DNA of 64,000 nucleotides, taken from Gnetum montanum (Eukaryota > Streptophyta > Gnetopsida > Gnetales > Gnetaceae). Below the pieces are notes generated by a model. That model was not told the DNA's origin, did not search any database, and saw only the letters and a program-made list of their open reading frames with translations. The stretch lies in the NCBI GenBank assembly GCA_015680685.1, contig MNCI01029647.1:30385-94384 (forward strand). The letters run 5' to 3'. Shown here in pieces: positions 9,630 through 21,626 of the stretch; position 1 is the stretch's first letter, and each line of letters begins with the position of its first letter. Position numbers and translations under genes: made by a program.

Positions 9630-12600
9630 CTAGCACCTCCTCCTCCTCTTCTAAAAAGATGATGGGAGATGAACCTAGTTCCACCTCACCAAATAAGGCA
9701 TCTAGATCATTTATATTTGCATCAGTAAACCCTTCAACCTCATGTTGCTTTAGGAGTGCCTCTTCTACATGCCTTTTTTTCTTCCTCCATAGTAGCTTGG
9801 GCTACCATAACTGGTGTTTATCTACAACCATAGCACATAGAAAATCGATTAGCATATGAAACCATAACATAGCCATAAATTTTAAAACATAAAATAGTCA
9901 AATTTAAACAAAGCATACCTATGTCTACCTACTATGATGGCTTAAGCTTGAACTTAAGCTTCTTCAAGGTAGGTTGGTCTAATGCTAACAGTGCTTCCTC
10001 CATGGGCCTCTTGAGTTTCTCTCTAGTTGTCCCTTCAACCTTCCTGCATCGTCATTTGGTCTCCAAGATTCTTGCTAGGAATGTGAGAGGCTCCTTATCA
10101 TTTATGCTATTAAGGAACTCATACTACCTAACATTAAGATCCTTGGTGGTAATGGATAGCATTTCATCCATTCCCTCTAGTGGGTCCTAGGCCTCCACCA
10201 TTGGATAAATATGCTTTATCCAAGGCTTAGAAAGTTGACATGGATCTTGGGGAACCCATCATCCATTTCTATAAATGACTAGAAACTCTGAAAAGCTATT
10301 TAAATAACCCAAAAAAATTGAAAAATTCATGTGGATTATTTTAGAGGTATCCATGTGAAGTCTAATAATCTCCTCCTGAAGTCCAACAACCAAAGTAGTC
10401 ACCCTATTGAACCTAGTGCCATCCATCAAGACCTTCTTGAAGGTTCACCCCTCCGTAATGTTGATCACCTTCAATTGCAATAATAGCTTAGGAAATGAAT
10501 GAAACATGAACAAAGGATAGGATTCCTTTGCATCAAGGTTCATGAAGTCATCCATGGAAATTTCAAAATGGCCCATGTTAGCACCAAGCTGCTCCAAAAC
10601 TTCATCACAATGGCTAGATTCCCTCACTATTTTGGTGGGAACCTTTGCCCCATCAACAAGGACACCAAACAAGTTACAAAAGAGGTTTTCATCAATATTT
10701 GTATTAACTTTCACACCTTGGATTATGGAGGTAAAATGACCAGCCTTCTCATTGAAGAAGTTAATGACAAGCAACATCTCTATAGTAGGGATGGAGAAAA
10801 TAGGTGACATAAATGCACTAAGTAAACCTACACACTGGATGTTTGCTTAGATGTATCCAGGCACTTGTCCCCTTAACCACTCTTGTGCTAGTATCACCTC
10901 ACTAAACCTAGAGATGAGAGTATCCTCATGATGTGCTTCTAGAAGTGGAATGCTAACATTAGTAAAGATGGAAGGTCCTAGAAGGCAACAACCAAAGTTT
11001 AGCTTCAACAACTAGTTAAACTAGTAGAACACCTGGAGTTTTTATAACCATAAAAAATTAGAAGCTATAGCCTTTATGTTTACCTTTCTTCTTTCTTAGT
11101 GTGATTTGAGTGGAGGTCCCAACTATAAGGGTCTAGTCCATGGAGTTAGTAGATTCTACCCACTAGTTGTATATCATCCCATCATCTTTGCACTTTCTGT
11201 ATACAAGGCTGAACATTGTAGTGTATGCATCAAAGTCCTCTTTTAACTGTTGATACAAAATAGTTCTAATCTAGAGGCCATTAGTGAATTCATCTAGGAT
11301 ATTTTGGGCACTACTAAGGTTTAATCATTAATGAAAAAGCCTTGATCATTGACTCGATACCTGCAAGAAGTTCATAACACCCACGAAGTTAGGAAAAATA
11401 GCCAGTAAATCCATAAAAATACTATGACAAATATTCTTACCTTGGTAGAAAATACACAATGTTGAGCAAGTTCTAAAATAACATGTGGGCTTTATGCATC
11501 ACCATCAAAGTATTGTTAGCATTGTATTGACTATATTCTAGCATCATCCAGATCTTTGTAAGGTAATGTGTGCTGATGGCATCTACTAATCCCCCTGATG
11601 TCCTAGGATGTAGATTGTTAGTAATAAACTTGACAATAAGATTGGATTCCTAGGGTAATATGGTCTCTATTGTGTCCACAACCACATATATAGACAAGTA
11701 TGACCATAGCATCACACTAAATTTTTGCAGGATATAGACAAGGAATTCCCTTGTCCTAGGATGGAACCATAGTGAAGCCTTTTTCAATGGCATGTCAGGG
11801 AGTGCAGTGTTGGCCTAAGGATAATCAATATAGCATAGAATGTCCAGCAACTCCATAATGGGGAGGATGGAATTTAAGTAAACCCTACATGACCAAAGAA
11901 AAATGATTGATTGATTAGAATTTCTTAATAAATTTGGAAACAAACACCCTAGTCGAAGGTGAAATTAGCCTCCGTAAAAATCTCTAAGGTGTTTATCCAA
12001 ATTGGCATAAGAAATTCCACAAAAAAGGCACTGTTACAACCTTTCATAGCCTTACATTATGAACAAATGGAATTACTTAACAAATTTGGAAAAAAAAACA
12101 TCCTAGTCTAACATGAAATTAGACTCTGTAAATGCTTTAAGGTGTTTATCTAAATTGGCTTAAGAAATTCCACCAAACAAGCATTATTACAAAATATTAT
12201 AATCTTTCATAGCCTTCATAGCCAAAATTTCATAGCGAAATTTAAGCCTTAGTTTAAACCATGCATAAACATAGAAAAAGCATTAAAACATAGGAAAAAA
12301 GCATATAGCCATAGTAAAAATATTTCTAAAAATACTAAAAATTTTACTTTTCTTAAAAAAAATTTAAAACATAAGTTTTGCATGTTACACATATCAATTA
12401 CATTCATCCCCAAAGGGGTAAATTGCTACAACTGTAATTTAGCCTTATTTATATAGCCATGACCAAAAATTTATTAAAAACTCATTTGGGCTCCCATTTT
12501 AGTGATTCTACCTTGGGATGATCCTTGAAATCTTAAAACTTACATCCATGACTATTACAACCAAAAATACATAATTTTTTTTACATGGAATATAGAAAAA

Positions 12601-13717
12601 ATTAGCAAAGACTATAGCCATCACCATTAATTACTTTTCATGCAGGGTTGGTAAAAAATTCACCAAAAATTTGTTTTAGCTCCAAACGAAGTGATTCTAT
12701 CTCAATTTCAAAGCTTATATGGAGTCCTATGTATCCATGCTTTACAAAAATTTGAAATCTTTGTTGTTTTTGCAAAACAAATATTCACCAATTTGGAAAA
12801 AAATCTAGAAATGATACAAACCTCCTTTTGACATAGGCTTAATAAAAAAATTTACGTTAGGTCAAATTCCACCTTTGTTGAAAAGATGAAGGCAAGGCCT
12901 ACCTACTCATAACTATAAAATAGCCAAAAATTATACTGTTTACTTAGAAAATGTTTGTGAGTTTACATGAAAATCTAAAAATGGCATAATAATCCTAACT
13001 ACATGACCTTAGAAAAACATCCATAACTTAATTGTTGCAAAGACAAATTGAATGAGACAATAGCCATTGAAAATCTTAAACATCATGCTACAAACCCATA
13101 ACATTAAATTTCAAAAATATTAGCAATTTTCCTAATAACAAAATACACAAAATTACTTATTTTTTTCATGTAAAAATCTAAAAAGCTAAAACCCAACTTA
13201 ACATAGCCTTAAAGAAATATCCAAAATAGCTAAAATAACTAATATCCATTAGAAAACACACCAATATAATGGGGTAGGATTTTCTCAAATTTTAATTTTG
13301 ACAAATACTTTGACCTAGATCTAGGAAAATAGCTCTGCCCCCAAATTTTAAGAAAAAAGCATAAAAACAAGAAGCCAAATTTCAAAAATCAAATCCACCA
13401 AGGCCAAAACAAAAAAAATGACCATAGATATATGTAGAAATGGCAAAAATAAGAGGTGGGATTTCATCATAATTGCATTTTATCCCCTTTGTCAACATAG
13501 ATCTAGAAAAATTGGTCATACATATAATAAGAAAAACCCAAGAAAAGTAATAAAAATAGCTAGAAATCAAAGTAAAAATGATTGCCTACCTTGGAGTGGT
13601 AACAAATGAAGCTTCGATGGTGATAGGCCTAGGTACTCCTTCTGGATCCTTAGCTCATTCTTCTACCTTTTGAATCCTAGGATTCCATCTCTTTTCTCCA
13701 TGTTTCTTTGATGCCAT
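9630..13717 (-). pseudogene. Relic B: decayed multi-exon gene, homologue of the antisense gene of element F (exons 1-5)
   Basis: Five exons can be placed: 13717-13590 (starts MASKKHG, phase 2 end), 11884-11441 (444 bases), 11360-11084, 10977-9919 (1,059 bases) and 9810-9630. Boundaries read as GT-AG (CCAAG|GTAGGC, CATGTAG|GG, CCAAG|GTAAG, TTGCAG|GT, AAAG|GTAAAC, TTCTAG|GA, CATAG|GTATGC). Exons 1, 2 and 4 match the phase of the F gene and have similar lengths (131, 450 and about 1,041 there). Shared strings include EFLVI/EFLVV, QLSKPWIKH/QLSHPWVNH and EGMDEMLSIT/EGIDESLTIT. Exon 3 has a frame break, and several Q/R-type stops occur. Exons 6-8 are missing, because element A ends 195 bases further on and interrupts the gene. 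No retrotransposon pol is seen beside it. Confidence 0.72.
11441..11884 (-). pseudogene. FCP1/NIF-like domain exon of relic B
   Basis: The exon reads LLDILCYID..., then FHPRTREFLVYILQKF, VMLWSYL and VVDTIETIL, and ends KIWMMLEYSQYNANNTLMV...FQNLLNIVYFLPR. This follows the order of plant FCP1-homology (NIF) proteins: RP..REFL, the FEV.(I/V)WSS strand, the NVD..V helix, the K.W segment, the SNTLL strand and the NPP..A.FP end. The catalytic DxDx(T/V) and DD positions are occupied by other residues. Two in-frame TAG stops show decay. The match was judged by eye from known family features. Confidence 0.6.
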
Positions 13718-14299
13718 GGTACACTCAATGTTGAGAGTTGTTGAAATATGAGAGGAATGGAAGATCAATGCTAGTTGTAAGGAAGATGGGAGGCTTCCAC
13801 ACTGAGAAGGAGTTGTTTTTCCATAAAAATCTTTGCTAGAGCTCTCCTCCAATGTGCTATTTGCAAGAATGTGAATTATGATTAAAAAATTATAAAATTT
13901 GACAATATAAACTACATCTAAACCTAAATGTCCACCTCCAAACCCCAATTTTCTGTTTAGTAAATCATAACTCTAAGTGCACTAAATTGTAAGGCAACAA
14001 AGTCTCTTCCATGCTAAGATTGCTAGAAGTTAAGCTCAAAACTCAAAATTTTAAATTTTTGAATTGTTGGCCCAACCATGTGCCTTCCCTCTTAGCCAGA
14101 AACCACATCAACACTAAGATCTAGCAACTTTTGACACTTATAACATTACCAAACCTCAAATCCCATGCATCCACATTAGGGGTATCATGCCCAGCATGGA
14201 TACATACCTCCCATTTTACAAAACCATTAAAATATAACTATCTTATCATTTTTAATAACTGAAACCTTCCTTTTTCAAAACTTAAGCTAAGGCAATAGT
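13718..14299. other. 5' flank of relic B
   Basis: No coding signal is visible. AT-rich stretches near 13880-13910 (minus strand TTTATAATTT and TTTATATTG) could be remains of a TATA region about 170 bases before the relic's start, but this is weak. Confidence 0.3.
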
Positions 14300-16640
14300 G
14301 CCTAGCATGGAAGAAGGGGGTAACACCTATTCTTATCTTTAAACACCCATCTAGCCAAATTTTAACACTCGAAGTGGACCCACATAACCTTGAACCCCTC
14401 AAAGCACATCCCGTAATCCTAGAACCTCACCAAACCTAGTTGAAACCTTGGGATTTGGTTTTTTCATGTTGGGGAAGGCTTCATCCATGCTAAGAATCTC
14501 ACCCCCAATGTAGATGGATGGGGGAAAGCCAAAAATGATGTAAATTAACTACCTAGTGGTCATTTTTCAGAGTCTAGTGATCCTTAGACACTACCAAAAT
14601 CCTTTAGAGCATTCAAATGCCCCAAAAGTAGTCAAATATGGAACAAAACTACCATCACCCTCTCATCCATAGTGGGGCCATCATGCCTAACATGGAAGAA
14701 AGTAGGGAGACTACATGAGGCACTTAGAAGCCTCCAAACTAGTGAATCTTGACACACAATATTAACCATCAATACTAGCAATCCTAGAGGCTTACATGTG
14801 TGGTTAATTAGGTGTCAAACTCATCTAAATCTAACCTTTATGGTTCTTCCACACTAAGGAACACCTTTCCAAGTTACTTAGCATGGAAACTAGGAAGGTA
14901 GAGCTAGAAATGCTAGTGGAGGATTCTAGAAATAAGAAAACAATAGCAAATTTTCTTGGACTAACACCAAAACCTTCATAGCCTTTCCAAATGTCACTAG
15001 AATGTCAAAATTTAGTAAAAATCAACCTCCTTAGGTTCTTCATTTTTGGAAGAACCTCCTTCATGTTGAACATTCTAATCTCAACATAGATGGAATGAGG
15101 GAAGTCAAAAATATTAAAATTTGCATGCAATTCAACCTCTGGAAGCTACACCATCCTTTTGAAAGCCACTAGACTTCTAAAAGCAACCTCAAATGATCAA
15201 AACTTACTTCCTTTAGATTCTCCATGCTAAGGATGATTCCATCCATGTTAATAGTCTTAACTGCAGTGTGGATAAAGTGGGGAAAGCCTTAAAAACCATC
15301 TTATAGCCTTCAAAATAATTAGATCTCAATCCTAGGCATTGATAGTCAACACTAGTAACCCTATGGACATGCATGGATGGTCAAAATTTCCAAAAAAAAT
15401 AGCAAAAAGCAAAGTCCCTTGGTCCTTCCAATCTGAGAGCTTCCTTTTCCATGCTAGCCAACATGGAAGAAAGGGGGGAACTTTGGGGGGACTCCAAAAT
15501 AGCCTTTAGAGACATTAAACAGACACCTAAAAGCCCTAAGTATGTCCTAGAACACTGTCTACTCTTTCTAGGACCCTTAGACTCTTCAAACTTGATCATA
15601 AGTAGCTAAAACCATTTTCCCCCAATCTTCTACACTGGGCATGGAAACCCCAACTTGGAAAAAGGGGGTTAATGCTAAAAATCACTTAACAACCCTCAAA
15701 ATGATCAAATTTTAACATTGAGAATTAGCAATCAACACTAGTAATCTTGGAGAAACACATGCATGGCCAAAAATATCAAAAATTAGCAAAAAAATAGGGT
15801 TCATCAATTCCTTCACACTGAGAACTCCCTCTTCCCTACTACCTAGCATGGAAGAAAGGGGAAAAATTTTGGGAAACTTGAAAATGACTTTAAAACACCT
15901 CAAGTAAACAACTTATGCCCCTACATGAGTCCTAACACTAGTTTTACACCTTCTAGAGCCCTTAAACCTTGGATAAATGACCACAAAAAGATAAAAATAT
16001 GCTCACCCTAGTCTTCCATGCTAAGCATACTATCCCCAATGTGGAAAATAGTTGAAAGCTCAAAACCAATCTGGGAAGCCTCTAAACTGACCAAACTTAA
16101 CCTCAAACCCTTGTCCTCAACTCCAGTGATCCTAGAGGCACACATGCATAATCAATTGAGGCTAAAAATAGTCCATATCTAAGATTTATGATCCTTCCAC
16201 ATTTAAGATCCATTCCTCCATGTTGCTGAGCATGGAAACTAAGGGAAAACTCATTTGAAGCTCATAAACACCTTAGAATGATATCAAATAATCTTGTATG
16301 CACTCTAGAACCCTGCTAGCATCCTCTATAGTTTTCAAACCTCAAAAAATTGATTTCAAATCATCAAAAAGTGATTTCCCCTAGCCATCCACATTGAGCA
16401 CCCTAATCTTAGCTTGGAAAAAATGGAGGAAACCCAAAAAAACACTTAGAAGTACTCAAAACTACCAAATTTTGACATGAAATCCTAGCCCTTGGCCCTA
16501 GTAAATCTAGAAGTTAACATGCATAGTTAATTATGATCTAAACTAGCCTAGATCTAGGATTCTTATTCCATACATGCTAGAGAATATCCCTTCCATGCTA
16601 GGTAGCATGGAAATAAGGGGAAAAGCTACTTTTCCACTTT
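14300..16640. repeat. Degenerate tandem array, about 190-bp monomers in 383-bp dimers
   Basis: A phrase of the type (A)GCATGGAAGAAAGGGG recurs near 14306, 14690, 14882, 15468, 15647, 15847, 16230 and 16604. A sister phrase of the type AATGTGGAT..AGGGGAAAGCC recurs near 14510, 15083, 15265, 16033 and 16407. Spacing is about 180-205 bases throughout, and every second copy falls at 374-393 bases. Copies differ strongly, so the array is old. CCTTCCA.GCTA and CACACTGAG-like strings accompany each unit. It lies between relic B and element C and has no ORF of note. Confidence 0.6.
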
Positions 16641-16651
16641 TAGTGGCAAGA

Positions 16652-17335
16652 TGACACTCTTGGAACTAAGTTTTCTAATCCTTGTACGTTGAGATACACC
16701 TCACTTTATTTAGTTATACTAGACAAAAGATAGTACAATGAGGAACAATAACGATAGAATGATAATCACAATGATTTCTTGATAATTACACTTGAAGGTA
16801 CATAATTTCTTGCACATTATCCAATGGAATGAAGTCTTTTTATAGTTAATATGTTTTCAAAATCACCTTGAAATTCATGCAATGGCTATCTAACAATCAC
16901 TAGAGACATATTTGAGGCTAAGACATCTTTCTATACCAAACCTTCATTAGGAAGAGACATTTTTCTTTAAGAAATAAATATTTGCAAAGATGTCTTCAGG
17001 AAGACATCTATCTCACCAGAAAGACATTTGCGATTTTTCAAAGATGTCTTTGTCTGAGAAGTCTTAAATTCAACCAAGAAATCTATTGTTTTCTAAATAT
17101 GTCTTTCTAACTTTCCTTCACTTTAGCTAAGACCTCTACCATTCATTGGAGATGACTTTCTTTATATTCTTTTGCACTTGAAATATTTGTTCCTTGTCCT
17201 TGCTCTTGTTGAGTCCTTTGCTCTTGCTTCTAATTTGAAGTCCTTGTCCACAATCTTGTCTTGTAAGAACAACACCACAAAAATACTCTTTATTCTTCAT
17301 TTTCCTTAAGTTTTTGACATACTAAAAGGTCAACA
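16652..17335 (-). repeat. 3' LTR of element C (internally deleted)
   Basis: This repeats 21905-22588, with shared strings such as AAGTTTTCTAATCC, GACAAAAGATAGTACAATGA and CAATGGCTATCTAA. The minus-strand start is TGTTGACC at 17335. The end near 16652 resembles the inner terminus of the other LTR (TGAGGATCATTGAAC), but about 265 bases between are absent. Many AGACATCTTT/AAGATGTCTT units fill its middle. Confidence 0.7.
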
Positions 17336-17727
17336 ATCTTCTCTTTTTTTTTATGTCCAAAACTTAAGAAAATGAGTGAGATGAACCAATAAAGAAACAT
17401 ATTGAGACATATAAATTCCTATGGTAGCTAGGGACTAGAATAAAGTGTTAAGGTTCAAAGTAAATTAGTACACAGGAGACAATATAACAATGCAAAAGTA
17501 AACATCAAAAGTACACTACATAGAGATAACAAAGGAAACATCATTAGTTGCAATTGTTCATACAACCAACTATCCATAATTGTCTAAAACAACCAACTAT
17601 CTATACCAATCACATCAATCACATATGTGCACAGTCCAAAATCACATATGTGAAACCAATCAAAAACTTCTTCCTCTTTTTGAACATCAAAAAAAAAAAG
17701 AGGAAGAAAAATGACTAGTCAAGGTCC

Positions 17728-19292
17728 CTAATCACTAACCTTGATCTCATTCTCAAATTTAGATCCCTCTGCTACTTTGGATGGATGATAAGTCTCCTTC
17801 TCATTGTCATCACTATTGGTATTATGACTACTCAATTGTTGTTCATCCTCATCAGAGGACTCAACTTATTGGATAGGAGCTTGCTTGGGACAAAGCTTCA
17901 CTCAAAATCAATATGAAGCTAGAGGATTTGGCTAAACTAGAGGCTATGGAGCTAGTACCCATTGGGACATGGTCCCAAAAATGCTCTCCATCGCCTACTA
18001 CTCAAATGATTTAGGAGAATTAGATAATGGAGGAAAAAATTATTTAGAAGGTATAGTCTCATGATACTCTAGCTACTATAAGGAAAAATGAGACTATACC
18101 TCAGGCTCTGAATTAGACTTCATCTTTGAGTCATGAGCATGTGAAGGATCGACTACTATAGAATGCCTTGGTGAAGTAGAAACATCCTTTTTACTATCAG
18201 AAATAGCAGTAGTGACCTCCATAAACTCCTACCCATTGGAAGGAGGTGGAATACCAGCTACATCCAAACTCTTATGCAGGTAAGAGAAGTTTCTTCCAAG
18301 CTTCCCAATGGCTCATGCAAAGGGTCTAAGAAGCTTTGTCAAAGAAGAACTGATATGGGCAACCAATGGATTTTGATCTACTACATAGGGAAGAGGTTCT
18401 TGATGATGATGCCTCCTTCTTCTTCTTTTGTGGTCTGGTGCTCAGTCTTACTTCAGCTACATAAGAAAGACTCCTCTTCTCAACATATTTGCTGATGCTC
18501 CTCTTACCTTTAAGCAAAGGCATCTCTAGAATAGGCATGCCCTTCTAACATATCAACAAGTTGATGAGGTAGGGATGCCCAAGGATTCTTTCCTTGGAAA
18601 AAAGACTTAGAATGTCTCAACAGAGTGTATGCCCTAGATCTAATGGTAGTTTTGTGAGAAGACAATAAAGCACAAAATGACAACAAATAACTATAACTTC
18701 CCCCTTTGACCATAATGTTGTATAACACAATAAGGGACAAGGTAGAAGCATCAAGAGTTATCATTCTTCTCTCAACATGACCTTTGTAAAAGGAAACATC
18801 TTTTCCAAACAACACATCACACAATTCATCATATCCTACAGCCATTATACCATTTTTATAGATGTCATACATGGTATCAATGGTTACCTAGAAGACATCT
18901 GCACTAGAGATTGAAAGGATTTAATTCACAAGTTGGGGAGGGACCTCAATGAAAAGACCCCCAACCATGAAAATGAATGTCCCAACAATAGCATTTGTAA
19001 AAATAATATTGCAATAGTATTCTCTAATCAACACTTCATGAACTAGAAAATTGATTATAATGAAAGAGCCCCAGTTCAATGATTTAAAATAAACCATCAA
19101 AGTAGTTTGTCTATGGATATGAAAAGACAAAGAATGCTCATAAATAATGCTTGTAGTTTGTGTGGCCTCAAACCTATGTTGTGTGTTTGTCCTACAGAAT
19201 TAGGGTGTATAAGAGGACAATGCCCTACTAGAACTTAATCTAGATTTCTTTTTTGATGGCACCTTGGATGTCCCAACCTTCTTGTGAGCCAT
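17728..19292 (-). pseudogene. Extra ORF of element C with mobile-type domain (decayed)
   Basis: The ORF opens at ATG 19292 with a basic MAHKKVGTSKVPSKKKSR. The body reads FKSLNWGSFIIINFL, VGTFIFMVGGLFIEVPPQLV, YDELCDVLFG and RMITLDASTLSLIVLYNIMV followed by KGGSYS. The last part follows the usual string of 'putative plant transposon protein' domains (R.L...V..N..P.GG). A basic stretch (STRPQKKKKEASSSR) and an acidic tail (VESSDEDEQQ) follow. Stops and at least one frameshift (around 18300-18500) break it. The arrangement of basic N-terminus, mobile-type domain, basic patch and acidic tail recalls the F antisense gene and the third ORF of A. Its function is unknown. Confidence 0.5.
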
Positions 19293-20249
19293 TTCTAACA
19301 AAATAATTGTTGATGGTGGAGCCCTAATCATCTTTGTGGGGTCAATTTTCGAGAATAAGACAAAGGATGAGGGTTTTGACTTTAATAGAGGTGATGAATG
19401 AGGGCTTTAAATAAAAAAGAAGATGTCTTTCGTACACAGTAGACATATTTTTTGCATTTTAGAAATACCAATAGATGTCTTTTATACATAGTAGATACCT
19501 TTGCCACACTACAAGAAAAATCAAATAGACATCTTATTTCATGAGTAGATGTCTTCTTATAGACATCCTTCATTTGGAGTAGACATATTTACAAAGATGT
19601 ATTTAGGTAAACTTCTTTGTGAGATAGGCTCAATAGGATGGGGTTTGGGTAAAGCTGCCAAGGACTATAGTCTTAATAGATGCTTACACAAACAAAAACT
19701 TACCTCTACTTACCTATTATTCTACTAAAAATCAAACATACTTAAAGAGCTAGAGAAGGAGTTTTCTCTTTTGAGGATTCTCTTATCAACCAAACTTTTT
19801 CAATGTCCAAGGCTTGGCTTCCTCTCATGAATTTGTTAGTGAGAGTTTCTTGGTTTCCTTGTTCTTGTGTTTTAATTTTCCATTCTTTCTTGATTTTTTT
19901 GTTCTTTTGAGTTGATGTTCAATCTCTCCTATCATATTGCAAAGAGTCCTTTCTTGGTGCATTTTGATAAGATCAAGAAGTCCTATGATATGACCAGCTA
20001 TTTACATGATAATATCTAAGAACACAATCCCATTATTTATGCTCTAATTTATGACAATAACAGCATCTAATTCTCCTATGATAGTATGAATGATCTAGAT
20101 GATCAAACCTTTTAGGACCATTTTGATGGATAGGAGCTTTCTTTGATCTTGATGTAGTAGGAGTGTCCTTTGGAAGATCATTTGATTATAGTGGGCATGT
20201 TGATGATGATTGCTCTTTTGTAAAGCATCCTAATCCACTCTTATCATGT
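19293..20249 (-). other. Diverged middle of element C
   Basis: No frame can be followed. At 19420-19610 are repeated AGACATCTT/GATGTCTTC units like those in this element's LTRs, so LTR-derived or shared short repeats occur internally as well. There is no protease or integrase motif. Confidence 0.4.
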
Positions 20250-21574
20250 GGACTTCTTCCTTGTCCTAGAACCATTTAAAGGAATTCCTTTCCCTTTACT
20301 ACCCTTTCATTTACTAATTTGAAATCTGAAATTTCTACTTTGGCTTGTTCATAAGACAATGTTAGTTTTTCTTTCTTAGCCCTTAGGTCTGAGAGTTTCT
20401 TAGTAGTGTCTTGAATTGTTAAATTCAATAATTTCTTGTTCCTTAGTTTTTAACTTATTTATTTAACTTATTGCAAATATTTTGAAAAGACAAAAGCTCA
20501 TTGCATAATAAATCAAACCTCTAATCATCATTTGATGAATCAATGTAATCATCAATGAGGGCCATGCAAATGAGATGAGAATTTTTCACATCATCCATCA
20601 TCCCAACTTTTATAGAAGCTAGTCTTCTTTACCTCATCATTTGATCTATTCTTGTGCTACATCCTACTATTACTAGGACATTCAAAGACCATATGGCCTC
20701 TTATGTAACAAATCCAACATTCCATAGAAGAGAAATCAAGGTTAGAGTTTAAAACATTTTTACCTCTTTCTTTACCTTTTAATAGATTTGATCTTTGTTG
20801 ATTTGGCCCCTTGCTTCTCCTTACTATTAGTCATTATAGCTTCCTTGATAGAAAGGAAATCTCTTCTTCATTTCCCTCATCATGTTCATTGAGTTCTTTC
20901 TCCTTGGTGGTAGTCTTTAGAGAAATGGGTTTTTCTTGGATATCTCCTTCTCTTATGAGGTTTATTTCATAAGCAATGAGAGTGCTTTGAAGCTCTTCAA
21001 ATTTCAAAGTTGAAAAATCTCTAGTTTCGTCCATGGTAATGACCTTTGGTTTGAACTCTAGCTAAAGTGTTCTTATCATTTTAATGATGGCATCGCTCTC
21101 CAAAAAATCTTTATCTATACCTCTAATGGCTACAACAATATCATTTTCTCTAGAAAAGTAATCTTTTATTTTCTCACGTTCTCTTATTTTAAGTTTATCA
21201 TATTCACGTTGCAAACCTAATAATTTAGATTTTTTCACAATAGAGATTCCTTCATAAGTAGCTTCTAATGTTTGCTAAATTTCTTTGGCCATTTTACAAC
21301 TTGCTACTCGATTAAACTTACATTTATTTAAAGTGCAATATAAAAAAATTTTGACTTTTGATTCAAACATAAACTTATGTTTCTTATCTTGTGTTCATTT
21401 TTTGTAGGGCTTGATGGTTCTGGTGTAATTATTTATAGGTAGAGTGTAGCCATCAAGGATGGACTCCCAAACTACAAACTCCATAGATTTGAAGAATTTT
21501 TGCATTCTTGCTTTCCAATAGGTGAACTTAAATCCATCAAACATGGATGGCTTTATGTAAGATGTCCCCTCCAT
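20250..21574 (-). pseudogene. gag of element C (copia type, decayed)
   Basis: The minus-strand start is ATG 21574, with SMFDGFKFTYWKARMQKFF, the usual opening of copia gag (UBN2-type) proteins. LGLQREYDKLKI follows, then STLKFEELQSTLIAYEINL (20960-21030) and a zinc knuckle CWICYIRGHMVFEC near 20690-20725 (C-x2-C-x4-H-x4-C). The C-terminal part has MALIDDYIDSSNDD and a helical stretch. Several stops and frame breaks are present. Gag would form the particle and bind RNA. Confidence 0.75.
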
Positions 21575-21611
21575 TGTTCACTCTTGAAATTGATGATGAA
21601 GAAGAGTACTA

Positions 21612-21624
21612 GGCTCCAATACCA
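21612..21624 (-). other. Primer binding site of element C
   Basis: On the minus strand TGGTATTGGAGCC differs little from TGGTATCAGAGCC, the site complementary to initiator tRNA-Met used by most plant copia elements. It lies two bases inside the TG...CA boundary of the 5' LTR. Confidence 0.75.
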
Positions 21625-21626
21625 CT

